DNA of 64,000 nt from the NCBI GenBank assembly GCA_028753945.1, contig JAPNXP010000012.1, forward strand, positions 868,001 through 932,000. Direction: 5' to 3'. The notes beneath the pieces were generated by a model. It was not told the DNA's origin. It saw nothing but the letters and a program-made list of their open reading frames with translations, and ran no database searches. Origin of the DNA: Hexactinellida sp. DTS-2022 (Eukaryota; Porifera; Hexactinellida). Positions 1 to 13,762 of this stretch are shown one piece after another (position 1 is the first letter of the stretch; every line of letters starts with the position of its first letter). The translations under genes were made by a program, and so were the position numbers.

Positions 1-119
1 TATTACTGTGCCGACTATACTATAGTATAGTGGCCCAGTATTGGAATCACTGCCTTTATTACTGTGCCGACTATACTATAGTATAGTGGCCCAGTTCTAA
101 TCTTACTGCCTTGGTATAT
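1..119 (-). repeat. Family B short palindromic repeat, two tandem copies
   Basis: Two copies of a ~60 bp unit lie in tandem. Each contains an imperfect palindrome centred on tatactatagtatagt, flanked by actgtgccgac on one side and ggcccagt on the other. The unit recurs near 9.4, 11.9-12.1, 20.85, 48.0, 50.45-50.55, 51.65-51.76 and 62.96 kb, nearly always at the end of a family A unit or beside an (ATA)n run. It has no coding capacity. Its class is unknown; a short MITE or the tail module of a composite element are both possible. Confidence 0.75.
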
Positions 120-3068
120 TATTAATCCGTAGCTCATCCACAGAAGAGAGTTTTATTAACTAAGAACTGAAATTTTAAGGATATGTGTCTCATGGGTTAC
201 AGATGTGCACCTGGGGTCACGATTTTTAATTACATTTTTTTGGACACATTTTTAAACCTGTTTAATGTTGGAAAAAGAACAATAAATAGTGCGCGAAAAT
301 TCAATTTATTTGCATTCGATAGAGAATTAAATTCTACACCTTTTCACAGTGCACGAATTTTCAAATTGGGCTTCGTTTGCGCCACAATTGAGTTGCAAAT
401 TTCCTTTGTTTACTAACACTTCAGTTCAATTAAAGTGTTATATCTAAATCTATTGTTTCGACTCGTGATTATTTTATTGATTCAACTTGTGAGATCGAGT
501 AGGCTTCTATTTTCTAATTGAAAATTAAGATTATAAATTCCATATCAACGACAGATTATGTGATTATATTTCCATCTGCAAGAATACTCTTGCACTATTA
601 ATATACTGACGTAATTAATTATAAAATTAATTGGCTCTGTGTTTAACTTATAGAGACGGTTCCAATTAGATTATTGGGGTTATTGGGGTTATCGAGAGCG
701 CTGAATTCAAACATGATAGTGAAATAAAATTTAAATGAATAATAATTGCAAATAATTGAACTTCATTTATTTTGATGTACATAATAATGGTGCTAAATAA
801 TTAATAAATTAATGAAATATTTATACTAATTAAGTAAATATAATTAATCTCAGAGATTATAGAAGATAGAAACAAATTTCAAATTTATCAATTGATCCTT
901 ATGCCACGTAGCTCCTCTACAAATGTGTCTTGACATCCTGAGGATTGATGACATCATAAAAAAAATGTGTTTACACAATTTTGTGAATTCTATATTTCGA
1001 ATGGGTTGGTTGGTGTTGGGTGATCACCCAACACACACATAAAAAATGCTGGCTCATCACTTATTATATTCTACTGAAACTTGAATATCTTTGAATTGAA
1101 GTGAGCTAAAACGAAACTTCCACCGCTCTAAGGGTCGTTGCCTTCCGAAACACCTCTCTGAGATAATTTAACACCTTCATAGTGATGATGTCATGGCGAA
1201 AAAAATCCAAAATTGCAGCCTGTGCCGACAGCATGTTCCTTTGGAGGCACTATCAATAAACCACAAACAAAATATAGTGCCACCAAAGGAACATGCGTCG
1301 GCACAGCTGCAATTTTGGATTTTTATTCTATATTTTTTCTCCGTAGACGGTGCCCTGGCCAGACCTTTATAACTGATGGGCTGAAACTTGGCATGTAAGT
1401 GCGTCTGGACCGTCGAATTTGCACCTGTGGTTACGAATTTTGATCAAATTATTTTAATACCTATTTAAACTCATAAAATGAAATAATTATTTTTTAGCTT
1501 GATAAATTTTACATGTACGGATAGAGAATTAAATTCTACACCTTTTCACAGTGCACGAATTTTAAATTGGGTTTCGTTTGTGCCACAATAGAGTTGTAAA
1601 TTTCCTTTGTTTACTAACACTTCAATTCAATTGAAAGTGTTAAATCTAATTCCATTGTTTCATCTTGTAATAATTATATTGATTCAACTTGTGAGATCGA
1701 GTAGGCTTCTATTTTGAAACCTAAGATTTTACATTCCACAACAACGACAGATTAAGTGATTATATTTATTTCTGCGAGAATATTCTTGCACAATTAATGT
1801 ACTGACGTAATTAATTATAATTAATTCAGTCAGTATATTACTTATATAGATGCTTCCAAATTGTTTATTAGGGGTTATCGAGAGTGCGGAATTAGGATTT
1901 GATAACCAAATTAATTAATTAATTATTTATGACAAAATAATTTAACTTAATAATTGTAAGTTGACATTGAAATTGGTGTTATATTATAAATAATATTAAT
2001 AATTATTTATACTAATTAATTAAATATCATAAATCTCAGAGATTATAGAAGATAGAAACAAATTTCAAATTTATCAATTGATCCTTATGCCACATAACAC
2101 CTCTACAAATAGGTTTTGACACCTTGAGGTGATGATGACATCGTCAAAAAAATGTGTGTTACAATTTTGTTAATTCGATATTTAAAATGGGTTGGTTGAT
2201 GTTGGGTGATGACCCAACACGCACATAAAAAATGCTGAGTCATCACCTATTAAATTCATGCTAAAACTTGAATATCTTTGAAATGAAGTAAGCTAAAACG
2301 AAACTTCCAACTCACTAAGGGTCGTAGGCTTTTGAAACACCTTTCTAAAATAATTTAACACCTTCATGGTGATGATGACATGGCGAAAAAAAATCCAAAA
2401 TTGCAGCCTGTGCCGACAGCATGTTCCTTTGGAGGCACTATCAATAAAACACCATCAAAATATAGTGCGACCAAAGGAGCATGCGTCGGCACAGGCTGCA
2501 ATTTGGGATTTTATCCTTCCGTAGATCATCCACAGAACAGAGTTTAATTAACTAAGAACTGAAATTTTCAGGACAGGTGTCTCATGGGTTACAGATGTGC
2601 ACCTGGGGTCACGATTTCTGATAACATTTTTTTGGACACATTTTTAAACCTGTCTAATGTTAGAAAAGTAACAATAAATGGTGCCCAAATATTTAATTTA
2701 TTTGCATTCGATAGAGAATTAAATTCTACACCTTTTCACAGTGCACGAATTTTCAAATTGGGCTTCGTTTGTGCCACAATTGAGTTGCAAATTTCCTTTG
2801 TTTACTAACACTTCAGTTCAATTAAAGTGTTAAATCTAATTCTATTGTTTCAATTCGTTTTTATTATATTGATTCAACCTGTGAGATCGGTTAGGCTTCT
2901 ATTTTCTAATTGAAAACTTCTGCTTAGAATATTCTTGCACAATGGATACATGACATATTTAATTCTAATAAATTCGCTCTGTGTTTAACTTATAGAGATG
3001 GTTCCAATTAGATTATTAGGGTTATCGAGTGCGCTGAATTCAAATATGATAGTGAAATTAAATTAAAA
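120..3068 (-). repeat. Family A repeat block, minus-oriented units
   Basis: This block holds minus-oriented copies of the ~1.2-1.35 kb family A unit; the third is cut short near 3060. Each starts near a ccgtag motif and runs through a shared AT-rich body containing the palindrome gttgggtgatcacccaac. The first two end in ~120 bp hairpins, at about 1201-1324 and 2390-2513. The hairpin arms carry tgccgac, gcatgttcctttgg and ggcactat, with the inverse on the other arm. The first two bodies differ over a few hundred bases near the ccgtag end (compare 1325-1500 with 120-420), so there are at least two subtypes. No gene is visible. Confidence 0.85.
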
Positions 3069-6000
3069 AAAAATCCAAAATTGCAGCTGTGCCGACGCAT
3101 GTTCCTTTGGTGGCACTATATTTTGGTGGTGGTTTATTGATAGTGCCTCCAATGGAACATGCTGTCGGCACAGGCTGCAATTTTGGATTTTTTTTCGCCA
3201 TGTCATCATCACTATGAAGGTGTTAAACTATTTCAGAATAGTGATTCAAAAGGCAACGACCCTTAGTGAGTTGGAAGTTTCGTTTTAGCTCACTTCATTT
3301 GAGAGATATTCAAGTTTCAGTAGAATATAATATGTGCTGAGTCAGCATTTTTTAGGTGCCGTTTGGGTATTCACCCAACTCCTACCAACCCATGCGAATT
3401 ATTTAATTCACAAAATTGTAAAATACATTTTTTTGACGATGTCATAATCACCTCAAGGTGTCAAGACCCACTTGTATAGGTGGTACCTGGCATAAGGACC
3501 AATTGATAAATTGAAAGTTTGTTTCTATCTTGTATCATCTCTGAGATTAATGAAATTTACCTAATTAGTATAAATATTTAATTAATAAATTAATAATTTA
3601 ACACCATTATTATGTACAGCAAAATAAATAAAGTTCAATTATTTGCACTTATTATTAATTTAAATCGAATTTCACTATCATATTTGAATTCAGAGCACTC
3701 GATAACCCCAATAATCCAATTGGAAAATTCTATAAGTTAAATACAAAAGGAATTAATTATAATAAATTACGTCAGTACATTAATTGTGCAAAAAGAATAT
3801 TCTCGCCGAAATAAATATAATCACTTAATCTGTCGTTGTTGTGGAATGTAAATCTTAACGGTTCTATCATAAACCATCTTTAGTTTAATGCCATTCATTC
3901 ATTACTTATTGATAATAAATTAAATTATTAGTTATTTATTTTAGCAATGTTATCCACGGTGAGTTGAGTAAAGTCAACAAATTCATTGTATAAATTAATT
4001 TAATTTAATCCATTGTATAGTAATGCTACAATTAAATAGAAGCCAGCTGGAATTTATAAGTTGAATCAATATAATTATCGCAAGTTGAATCACTAGAGTA
4101 GGATTTAACAAGTTAAATCAATATAATTATTACAAGTTGAAACAATGGAATTAGATTTAACACTTTTACTGAAATTGAAGTGTGAGTGAACAAAGAAATT
4201 TCAACCCCCATTTATGGCAGAAATTAAACCATTTATTGAAAATTCTCTTCACCCATCAGACGCAGAATTTTATGGTGAATCCAAATATGAAATAAAATTT
4301 GGGGGTTTAGTAAAACAATTTTTGAGTTATGGACCAGACAAAATTTGAAAGGTGTTAAAGATGTGTCAAAAATTTCTTAATCAAAAATCGTTACCCCAGG
4401 TGCAAATTAGACGGTCCCATCGCACCTACATGCAAAGTTTAAGCCCATCAACTATAAAGCTCTGGCCAGGGCACCGTCTACGGAGAAAAAAAAAAAAAAA
4501 ATCCAAAATGGCAGCCTGTGCCGACGCATGTTCCTTTGGTGGCACTATATTTTGGTGGTGGTTTATTGATAGTGCCTCCAATGGAACAAGCTGTCGGCAC
4601 AGGATGCAATTTTGGATTTTTTTTCGCCAAGTCATCATCACTATAAAGGTGTTAAATTATTTCAGAAAGGTGTTTCAGAAGGCTACGACCCTTAGAGTAT
4701 TGGAAGTTTCCATTTAGCTCACTTCATTTGAGAGATATTCAAGTTTCAGTAGAATATAATAGCTGATGACTCAGCATTTTTTATGTGAGTGTTGGGTATT
4801 CACCCAACTCCAACCAACCCATGCGAATTATTTAATTCACAAAATTGTAAAAACACATTTTTTTACGATGTCATCATCACCTCAAGGTGTCAAGACCCAT
4901 TTGTAGTGGTTGTACGTGGCATAAGGATCAATTGATAAATTTAAAGTTTGTTTCTATCTTATATCATTTCTGAGATTAATGAAATTTAGATAATTAGTAT
5001 AAATATTTAATTAATCTATTTATAATTTAACACCAATATTATGTACATCAAAATAAATTAAGTTCAATTATTTGCAATAATTATTAGTCTAAATTGAATT
5101 TCACTTTCATATTTGAATTCAGCGCACTCGATAACCCCAGGAATCTATTTGGAACCATCTCTATACGTTAAACACAGAGCGAATTAATTAGAATTAAATA
5201 TGTCATGTATCCATTGTTCAAGAATATTGTAAGCAGAAATAAATATAATCAAATAATCTGTCTTTGTCATGGAATGTAGAATCTTAGTTTTCAATTGGAA
5301 AATAGAAGCCTACTCGATCTCACAAGTTGAATCAATATAATTATCACAAGTTGAAACAATAGTGTAAGATTTAACAAGTTGAATCAATATAATTATTACA
5401 AGTTGAAACAATAGAATTAGATTTAACACTTTTACTTAAACTGAAGTGTGAATAAACAAAGAAATTTCAAACCCCTTTTTATGGCATGAATTAAACCGTT
5501 TATTAAAGAATTTCTTCTCCCATCAAACACAGAATCTTATGATGAATCCAATCGTAAAATAAAAATAGGGAGTTTAGTATAACATTTTTTTTAGTTATGG
5601 ATCAGACAAATTTTTAAAAGTGTTAAAAATATGTAAAAAATTTGTTAATCAATAATCGTAACCCCAGGTGCACATCTGTAACCCATGAGACACCCATCCT
5701 AAAAATTTGGGCTCTTAATTAATAAAACTCTGTTTTGTGGAGTGGCTACGGATATAAAATAAAAATCCAAAATTGCAGCCTGTGCCGACGCATGTTCCTT
5801 TGGTGGCACTATATTTTGTTGGTTGTTTATTGATAGTGCCTCCAAAGAACATGCTGTCGCCACAGGCTGCAATTTTGGATTTTTTCGCCATGTCATCATC
5901 ACTATGAAGGTGTTAAATTATTTCAGAAAGGTGTTTCAGAAGGCAGCGACCCTTAAAGTGGTGGAAGTTTCCATTTTGCTCACTTCGTTTCAAAGATATT

Positions 6001-9000
6001 CAAGTTTCAGTACAAAATAATAAGTGATGAGTCAGCATTTTTTATGTGCTTGTTGGGTGATCACCCAAAACCAACAGACCCATTTGAATTTCATAATTCA
6101 CAAAATTGTGAAAACACATTTATTTTACGATGTCATAAACACCTCAAGGTGTCAAGACCCATTTGTAGAGGTGGTACGTGGCATAAGGATCAATTGATAA
6201 ATTGGAAGTTTGTCTCCATCTTGTATAATCTCTGAGATTTATCAAATTTGGCCAATTTGTCTAAATATTTAATTTATTTATTAATAATTTAACACCAATA
6301 TTATGTACATCAAAATAAATTAAGTTCAATTATTTGCAATAATTATTAATCTAAATTGAATTTCACTATCATATTTGAATTCAGAGCACTCGATAACCCC
6401 AATAATCTATTTGGAACCATCTCTATACGTTAAACACAGAGCGAATTAATTAGAATTAAATATGTCATGTATCCATTGTTCAAGAATATTCTAAGCAGAA
6501 ATAAATATAATCAAATAATCTGTCTTTGTTATGGATTGTAGAATCTTAGTTTTCAATTGGAAAATAGAAGCCTACTCGATCTCACAAGTTGAATCAATAT
6601 AATAATCACAAGTTGAAACAATAGAATTAGATTTAACACTTTCAATTGATCTGAAGTGTTAGTAAACAAAGAAATTTCAACCCCCATTTATGGCATGAAT
6701 TACTAATTCTAAAAATTTGCATTTTTTTCCATCAGACGCAGAATTTTATCGTGAATCCAATAGTGAAAAAAATTGTGGCTTTAATATAACATTTTTTGAG
6801 TTAAGAACCAGACAAATTTTGAAAGGTGTTAAAAATTTGTAAAAAATTTGTTAATAAAAAATCTTAACCCCAGGTGCACATCTGTAACCCATGAGACACC
6901 CATCCTAAAAATTTGGGCTTCTAGTTAACTAAACTCTGTTGTGTGTAGAGGATACGGACTAATAATAATAATAAAAATCCAAAATTGCAGCCTGTGCCGA
7001 CGCATGTTTCTTTGGTGGCACTATATTTTGTTGGTTGTTTATTTATAGTGCCTCCAAAAGAACATGCTGTCGGCGCAGGCTGCAATTTTGGATTTTTTTT
7101 TCGCCATGTCATCATCACTATGAAGGTGTTAAATTATTTCAAAAAGGTGTTACAGAAGGCATCGACCCTTAGAGTGGTGGAAGTTTCCATTTAGTTCATA
7201 TAATTTTAGAGATATTCAAGTTTGAGTAGAATATAATAGCTAATGACTCAGCATATTTTATGTGAGTGTTGGGTCATCACCCAACATCAACTAACCTATT
7301 TTAAATATCAAATTAGCAAAATTGTAAAAACACATTTTTTTAACGATGTCATCATCACCTCAAGGTGTCAAGACCCACTTGTATAGGTGGCACGTGCCAT
7401 AAGGACCAATTGATAATTTGAAAGTTTGTTTCTATCTTCTATGATCTCTGAGATTTATGATATTTAATTAATTAGTATAAATAATTATTAATAATATTTA
7501 TAATTTAACACCAATTTCAATGTCAACTTATATTTATTAAGTTTAATTATTTTGTCATAAATAATTAATTAATTAATTTGGCTATCAAATTTCAATTCCG
7601 CACACTCGATAACCCCTAATAAACAAATTGGGAGCATCTATATAAGTCATATACTGACTTAATTAATTATTATTAATTACGTCAGTATATTAACAGTGCA
7701 AGAGTATTCTTGCAGAAGGAAATATAATCACATAATCTGTCGTTGTTATGGAATGTAGAATCTTAGTTTTCAATTGGAAAATAGAAGCCTACTCGATCTC
7801 ACAAGTTGAATCAATATAATAATAACGAGTTGAAACAATAGAATTAGATTTAACACTTTCAATTGAACTGAAGTGTTAGTAAACAAAGGAAACTTGCAAC
7901 TCAATTGTGGCACAAACTAAGTACAATTTGAAAATTCGTGCACTGTGAAAAGGTGTAGAATTTAATTCTCTATCGAATGCATATAAATAGAATATTCGCG
8001 CACTATTTATTGTTCTTTTTCTAATATTAAACAGGTGCAAAAATGTGTCCAAAAAAATGTGATAATAAAACGTGACCCCAGGTGCACATCTGTAACCCAT
8101 GAGACACATATCCTGAAAATTTGGGCTCTTAGTTAGTAAAACTCTGTTCAGTAGAGAGGCTACGGACTAATAAAAAAAATCCAAAATTGCAGCCTGTGCC
8201 GACGCATGTTCATTTGGTGGCACTATATTTTGGTGGTGGTCTATTGATAGTGCCTCCAATGGAACATGCTGTCGGCACAGGCTGCAATTTTGGATTTTTT
8301 TTTCACCAAGTCATCATCACTATAAAGGTGTTAAATTATTTCAGAAAGGTGTTTCAGAAGGCTACGACCCTTAGAGTGGTGGAGGTTTCCATTTTGCTCA
8401 CTTCGTTTCAAAGATATTCAAGTTTCAGTAGAATATAATAAGTGATGAATCAGCATTTTTTATGTGAGTGTTGGGTCATCACCCAACTCCAACTAACCCA
8501 TTTTAATAATATAATTCACAAAATTGTAAAAATACATTTTTTTGACGATGTCATCATCACCTCAAGGTGTCAAGATCCACTTGTATAGGTGGTACGTGCC
8601 ATAAGGACCAATTGATATATTTAAAGTTTGTTTCTATCTTGTATCATTTCTGAGATTAATGAAATTTAGATAATTAGTATAAATATTTAATTAATCTAAG
8701 ATAATTTAACACCAATATTATTTACATCAAAATAAATTAAGTTCAATTATTTGCTATAATAATTAATTTAAATTTAATTTCACTATCATATTTGAATTCA
8801 GCGCACTCGATACCCTAATAATCTAATTGGAACCGTTTCTCTAAGTTAAACACAGAGCGAATTAATTAGAATTAAATATCTCATGTATCCATTGTTCAAG
8901 AATATTCTGAGCAGAAATAAATATAATCACATAATCTGTTGTTGTTATGGAATGTAAAATCTTAGTTTTCAATTAGAAAATAGAAGCCTACTCGATCTCA

Positions 9001-11905
9001 CAAGTTGAATCAATGTAATTATCACAAGTTGAAACAATAGAATTCGATTTAACACTTCAATTGAACTGAAGTGTTAGTAAACAAAGGAAACTTGCAACTC
9101 AATTGTGGCACAAACGAAACTCAATTTAAAAATTCGTGCACTGTGAAAAGGTGTAGAATTTAATTCTCTATCGAATGCATATAAATTAAATATTTGTGCA
9201 CTATTTATTGTTCTTTTTCTAATATTAAACAGGTGCAAAAATGTGTCCAAAAAAATGTAATAAAATATCGTGACCCCAGGTGCACATCTGTAACCCATGA
9301 GACACATATCCTGAAAATTTGGGCTCTTAGTTAATAAAACACTGTTCTGTGGAGAATCTACGGACCAATAATAATAATAATATACCAAAGCACTAAGATT
9401 AGAACTGGGCCACTATACTATAGTATAGTCGGCACAGTAAAAATCCAAAATTGCAGCTGTGCCGACGCATGTTCCTTTGGTGGCACTATATTTTGGTGGT
9501 GGTTTATTGATAGTGCCTCCAATGGAACATGCTGTCGGCACAGGCTGCAATTTGGGATTTTTTTTCGCCATGTCATCATCACTATGAAGGTGTTAAACTA
9601 TTTCAGAAAAGTGATTCAAAAGGCAACGACCCTTAGTGAGTTGGAAGTTTCGTTTTAGCTCACTTCATTTGAGAGATATTCAAGTTTCAGTAGAATATAA
9701 TATGTGCTGAGTCAGCATTTCTTAAAGTGCGTGTTGGGTGTTCACCCAACTCCAACCAATCCATGCGAATTATTTAATTCACAAAATTGTAAAAATACAT
9801 TTTTTTGACGATGTCATCATCACCTCATGGTGTCAAGACCCACTTGTATAGGTGGTACGTGGCATAAGGACCAATTGATAAATTGAAAGTTTGTTTCTAT
9901 CTTATATCATTTCTGAGATTAATGAAATTTAGATAATTTGTATAAATATTTAATTAATCTATTAATAATTTAACACCAATATTATGTACATCAAAATATA
10001 TTAAGTTCAATCTTTTGCAATAATTATTCACTTAAATTGAATTTCACTATCATATTTGAATTCAGCGCACTCGATAATCCCAATAATCTATTTGGAAGTT
10101 GGAACCATTTCTATACATTAAACACAGAGTTAATTAATTAGAATTAAATATGTCATGTATCCATTGTGCAAGAATATTCTATGCAGAAGTAAATATAATA
10201 CATAATCTGTCGTTGTTGTGGAATGTAAAATCTTAGTTTTCAAATAGAAAATAGAAGCCTACTCGATTTCACAAGTGGAATCAATATAATTATCGCAAGT
10301 TTAAACAATAGTGTAAGATTTAACAAGTTTAATCAATATAATTATTACAAGTTGAAACAATGGAATTAGATTTAACAGTTTACTGAAATTGAAGTGTGAG
10401 TAAACAAATAAATTTCAACCCCCATTTATGGCAGAAATTAAACCCATTACTAAAAATTTCTTTACCCATCAGACGCAGAATTTGAAGATGAATCCAAAGA
10501 TGAAATAAAAATTGGGGGTTTAGTATAACATTCTTTGAGTTATGGACCAGACAAATTTTGAAAGGTGTTAAACATGTGTCCAAAATTTGTTAATCAAAAA
10601 TCGTAACCCCAGGTGCACATCTGTAACCCATGAGACACCTGTCCTGCAAATTTGGGTTGTTAGTTAATCAAACTCTGTTCTGTGGATGAGCTACGGAAGA
10701 ATAATAAAATCCAAAATTGCAGCCTGTGCCGACGCATGTTCCTTTGGTGGCACTATATTTTGTTGGTTGTTTATTTATAGTGCCTCCAAAAGAACATGCT
10801 GTCGGCGCAGGCTGCAATTTTGGATTTTTTTTTCGCCATGTCATCATCACTATGAAGGTGTTAAATTATTTCAAAAAGGTGTTACAGAAGGCATCGACCC
10901 TTAGAGTGGTGGAAGTTTCCATTTAGTTCATATAATTTTAGAGATATTCAAGTTTGAGTAGAATATAATAGCTAATGACTCAGCATATTTTATGTGAGTG
11001 TTGGGTCATCACCCAACATCAACTAACCTATTTTAAATATCAAATTAGCAAAATTGTAAAAACACATTTTTTTAACGATGTCATCATCACCTCAAGGTGT
11101 CAAGACCCACTTGTATAGGTGGCACGTGCCATAAGGACCAATTGATAATTTGAAAGTTTGTTTCTATCTTCTATGATCTCTGAGATTTATGATATTTAAT
11201 TAATTAGTATAAATAATTATTAATAATATTTATAATTTAACACCAATTTCAATGTCAACTTATATTTATTAAGTTTAATTATTTTGTCATAAATAATTAA
11301 TTAATTAATTTGGCTATCAAATTTCAATTCCGCACACTCGATAACCCCTAATAAACAAATTGGGAGCATCTATATAAGTCATATACTGACTTAATTAATT
11401 ATTATTAATTACGTCAGTATATTAACAGTGCAAGAGTATTCTTGCAGAAGGAAATATAATCACATAATCTGTCGTTGTTATGGAATTTATAATCTTAGTT
11501 TTCAATTGGAAAATAGAAGCCTACTCGATCTCACAAGTTGAATCAATATAATAATAACGAGTTGAAACAATAGAATTAGATTTAACACTTTCAATTGAAC
11601 TGAAGTGTTAGTAAACAAAGGAAACTTGCAACTCAATTGTGGCACAAACTAAGTACAATTTGAAAATTCGTGCACTGTGAAAAGGTGTAGAATTTAATTC
11701 TCTATCGAATGCATATAAATAGAATATTCGCGCACTATTTATTGTTCTTTTTCTAATATTAAACAGGTGCAAAAATGTGTCCAAAAAAATGTGATAATAA
11801 AACGTGACCCCAGGTGCACATCTGTAACCCATGAGACACATATCCTGAAAATTTGGGCTCTTAGTTAGTAAAACTCTGTTCAGTAGAGAGGCTACGGACT
11901 AATAA
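3069..11905 (+). repeat. Family A tandem array, plus-oriented units
   Basis: Seven head-to-tail plus-oriented units begin with hairpins at about 3069, 4500, 5764, 6973, 8175, 9439 and 10705. Each unit runs hairpin, body, then ctacgg, then a short (ATA)n-type run leading into the next hairpin. The units starting at 6973 and 10705 are almost identical over ~1.2 kb, which implies a recent copying event. A family B repeat sits at ~9390-9438 between two units. The arrangement resembles a satellite made of mobile-element units; I see no transposase and cannot assign a superfamily. Confidence 0.85.
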
Positions 11906-12094
11906 CTAACCAAAGCACTAAGATTAGAACTGGGCCACTATACTATAGTATAGTCGGCACAGTAATAACTAACCAAAGCACTAAGATTAGAACTGGGCCA
12001 CTATACTATAGTATAGTCGGCACAGTATTATAATAATAATAATAAAGGCAGTGATTCCAATACTGGGCCACTATACTATAGTATAGTCGGCACA
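11906..12094 (+). repeat. Family B repeat, three tandem copies
   Basis: Three copies of the palindromic unit (…gggccactatac/tatagtatagtcggc…) lie in tandem between a plus-oriented and a minus-oriented family A block. The first two share the leader ccaaagcactaagattag. The third has the alternative leader aaaggcagtgattccaat after an (ATA)n run. Confidence 0.75.
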
Positions 12095-12693
12095 GTAATT
12101 AATAATAATTGCTAATAATTGAACTTAATTTATTTTGCTGTACATAATAATGGTGTTAAATTATTAATAAATTAATTAAATATTTAATACTAATTAGCTA
12201 AATTTCATTGATCTCAGAGATGATACAAGATAGAAACTAACTTTCAATTTATCAATTGGTCCTTATGCCACGTACCACCTATACAAGTGGGTCTTGACAC
12301 CTTGAGGTGATGATGACATCGTCAAAAAAATGTATTTTTACAATTTTGAAAATTAAATAATTCGCATGGGTTTGGTTGGAGTTGGGTGAATACCCAACAT
12401 GCACTTAGAAAATGCTGAGTCATCACAGATTATATTTCACTGAAACTTGAATATCTCTCAAATGAAGTGAGCTAAATGGAAATTTCCACCACTCTAAGGA
12501 TCGTGGCCTTCTGAAACACCTTTCTGAAATAATTTAACACCTTCATAGTGATGATGACTTGGCGAAAATAAATCCAAAATTGCAGCCTGTGCCGACAGCA
12601 TGTTCCTTTGGAGGCACTATCAATAAACAACCAACAAAATATAGTGCCACCAAAGGAGCATGCGTCGGCACAGGCTGCAATTTTGGATTTTTA
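12095..12693 (-). repeat. Family A partial unit, minus orientation
   Basis: About 475 bp of the family A body in minus orientation is followed by a hairpin at 12570-12693. It lies opposite in orientation to the array before it and abuts the duplicated caspase-flank segment that starts near 12697. Confidence 0.8.
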
Positions 12694-12696
12694 TTA

Positions 12697-13396
12697 TATG
12701 AAATGGAAAAAGAAACAATGAAATAAGCTGAATATTTGGAGATTCATTTCTACATCAAGAATATAAAAGTTTGATTTAAGTATTCCGTAAAAATTAAGTG
12801 ACTCGTAGGCCATCATATTTGTACCAGATTCGATCTAATTTAACGAGTAAGTATAAAAAGTCTTACTGAGAGTGTGTATCCTGCTAACTTATAACGCAGA
12901 GTTTTCTAATGCTGAGGAATTAATATGGACTCGTTTATTCTGTTTGCTGTTAGGTTATGGTTCGGGATGTCCCTATTAGTGTATTATGTAGACTGTTGTT
13001 AGTGCAAACACACTGTCCCAGTTTCAACCTATTAACACGAATTTCAGATAAGGCGAACAAATACCAGAATTTAAGTACACGCTTTCTGGGCACTATATCA
13101 CCACATCATATAATGCTCTAACAAAAGTAAATCTTATTTATAGGTGTACTATGTATTTTATGAAAGTTAAAGAGCAGGTTAGCTTCAGCTTTTCTTCACT
13201 TGCTTTATGAAACTCTATAAATAGATACACATAACCACTAGGGTTGTTAGTACACATTAATTAATGCATTAGTATTTTAAGTTACCTTGGCAAAGAGATA
13301 CTCTTTGTAAGGTTATTCTCCGCAACACAAGTCTGTGTTATCTTCACAGCAAGCCCATCAATCTCTCCTATTCTTGAGGACCTCTTCATTAGCGAA
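12697..13396. repeat. Segmental duplication, copy 1 (caspase 3' end and flank)
   Basis: This stretch is nearly identical to 22770-23470, about 10.08 kb further on and in the same orientation. It includes the last exon and part of the preceding exon of a caspase-like gene. It is cut at 13396, where the sequence switches to a foldback-related fragment, whereas copy 2 continues into more p10-like sequence. The two copies frame the caspase cluster. Confidence 0.85.
12950..13396 (-). pseudogene. Caspase p10 C-terminal fragment (copy 1)
   Basis: On the minus strand, 13396-13286 encodes residues like the C-terminus of the intact caspase at 20922-21867: TQTCVAENNLTKS here against KEMCIEENTLIKS there. 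The frame ends at a consensus donor (aag/gtaac) in the same place as in the intact gene. A matching acceptor (ttaatag) at 13029 opens a last exon that would stop at 12950. Everything upstream (p20, catalytic residues) is missing, so this is a truncated gene remnant. It could also be a cryptic 3' exon pair used by a neighbour, but nothing supports that. Confidence 0.65.
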
Positions 13397-13560
13397 GGTT
13401 ACACGTTAGAAATGTTCAATATTAGAACATTGAGATACCCAAAAGCTTGTTCATTGAAATATATCGAAATTGTGCATGTACACTTACACATTCCTCAGTT
13501 ACCAAATGAGCCATAACTCAAACATTTCCAATGTAATGTAAACTAGAAACCGAAACCGCA
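13397..13560. repeat. Foldback-related fragment
   Basis: This fragment resembles the inner arm of the foldback at 28071-29003. Both contain gttcaaaattggaacatgg-type sequence, the string aatatatcgaaatt, an acattcctc(a/g)gtt motif and gccataactcaaa, ending near aatgtaaactag. It lacks the opposite arm, so it is a partial copy. It truncates the duplicated caspase segment. Confidence 0.6.
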
Positions 13561-13716
13561 TGTATAATTGATATATAAACTAACTTCCAAATGTTATTAT
13601 AGGTAAACAAGTGTGCTGATTTCTATTTTCGCATTTATATAATTTATCATATGAATATTAATTGTTGTTGTTTACGAAAATAGGTGAACAAATCTATATT
13701 ATTAAATCTCGATTGT

Positions 13717-13762
13717 TGTGTGTGTGTGTGTGTGTGTGTGTGTTTGTGTGTTTGTTTGTCCG
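13717..13762. repeat. (GT)n / (GTTT)n microsatellite
   Basis: About 24 bases of uninterrupted GT are followed by gtttgtgtgtttgtttgt. Confidence 0.9.

Noticed and set aside
183-416. A ~77-codon frame starting near GYRCAPGVT that recurs at 2584, 7876, 9074 and 11608 and looks like a conserved small protein
   Set aside because: It lies inside family A units and is conserved because the DNA repeat is conserved. It is disrupted in other units, has no domain and no sign of coding constraint. A dN/dS test over many copies would settle it.
4352-4717. Frames with HVPLVALYFGG or CSFGGTI strings found many times across the window
   Set aside because: They are translations of the two arms of the family A hairpin, in both orientations.
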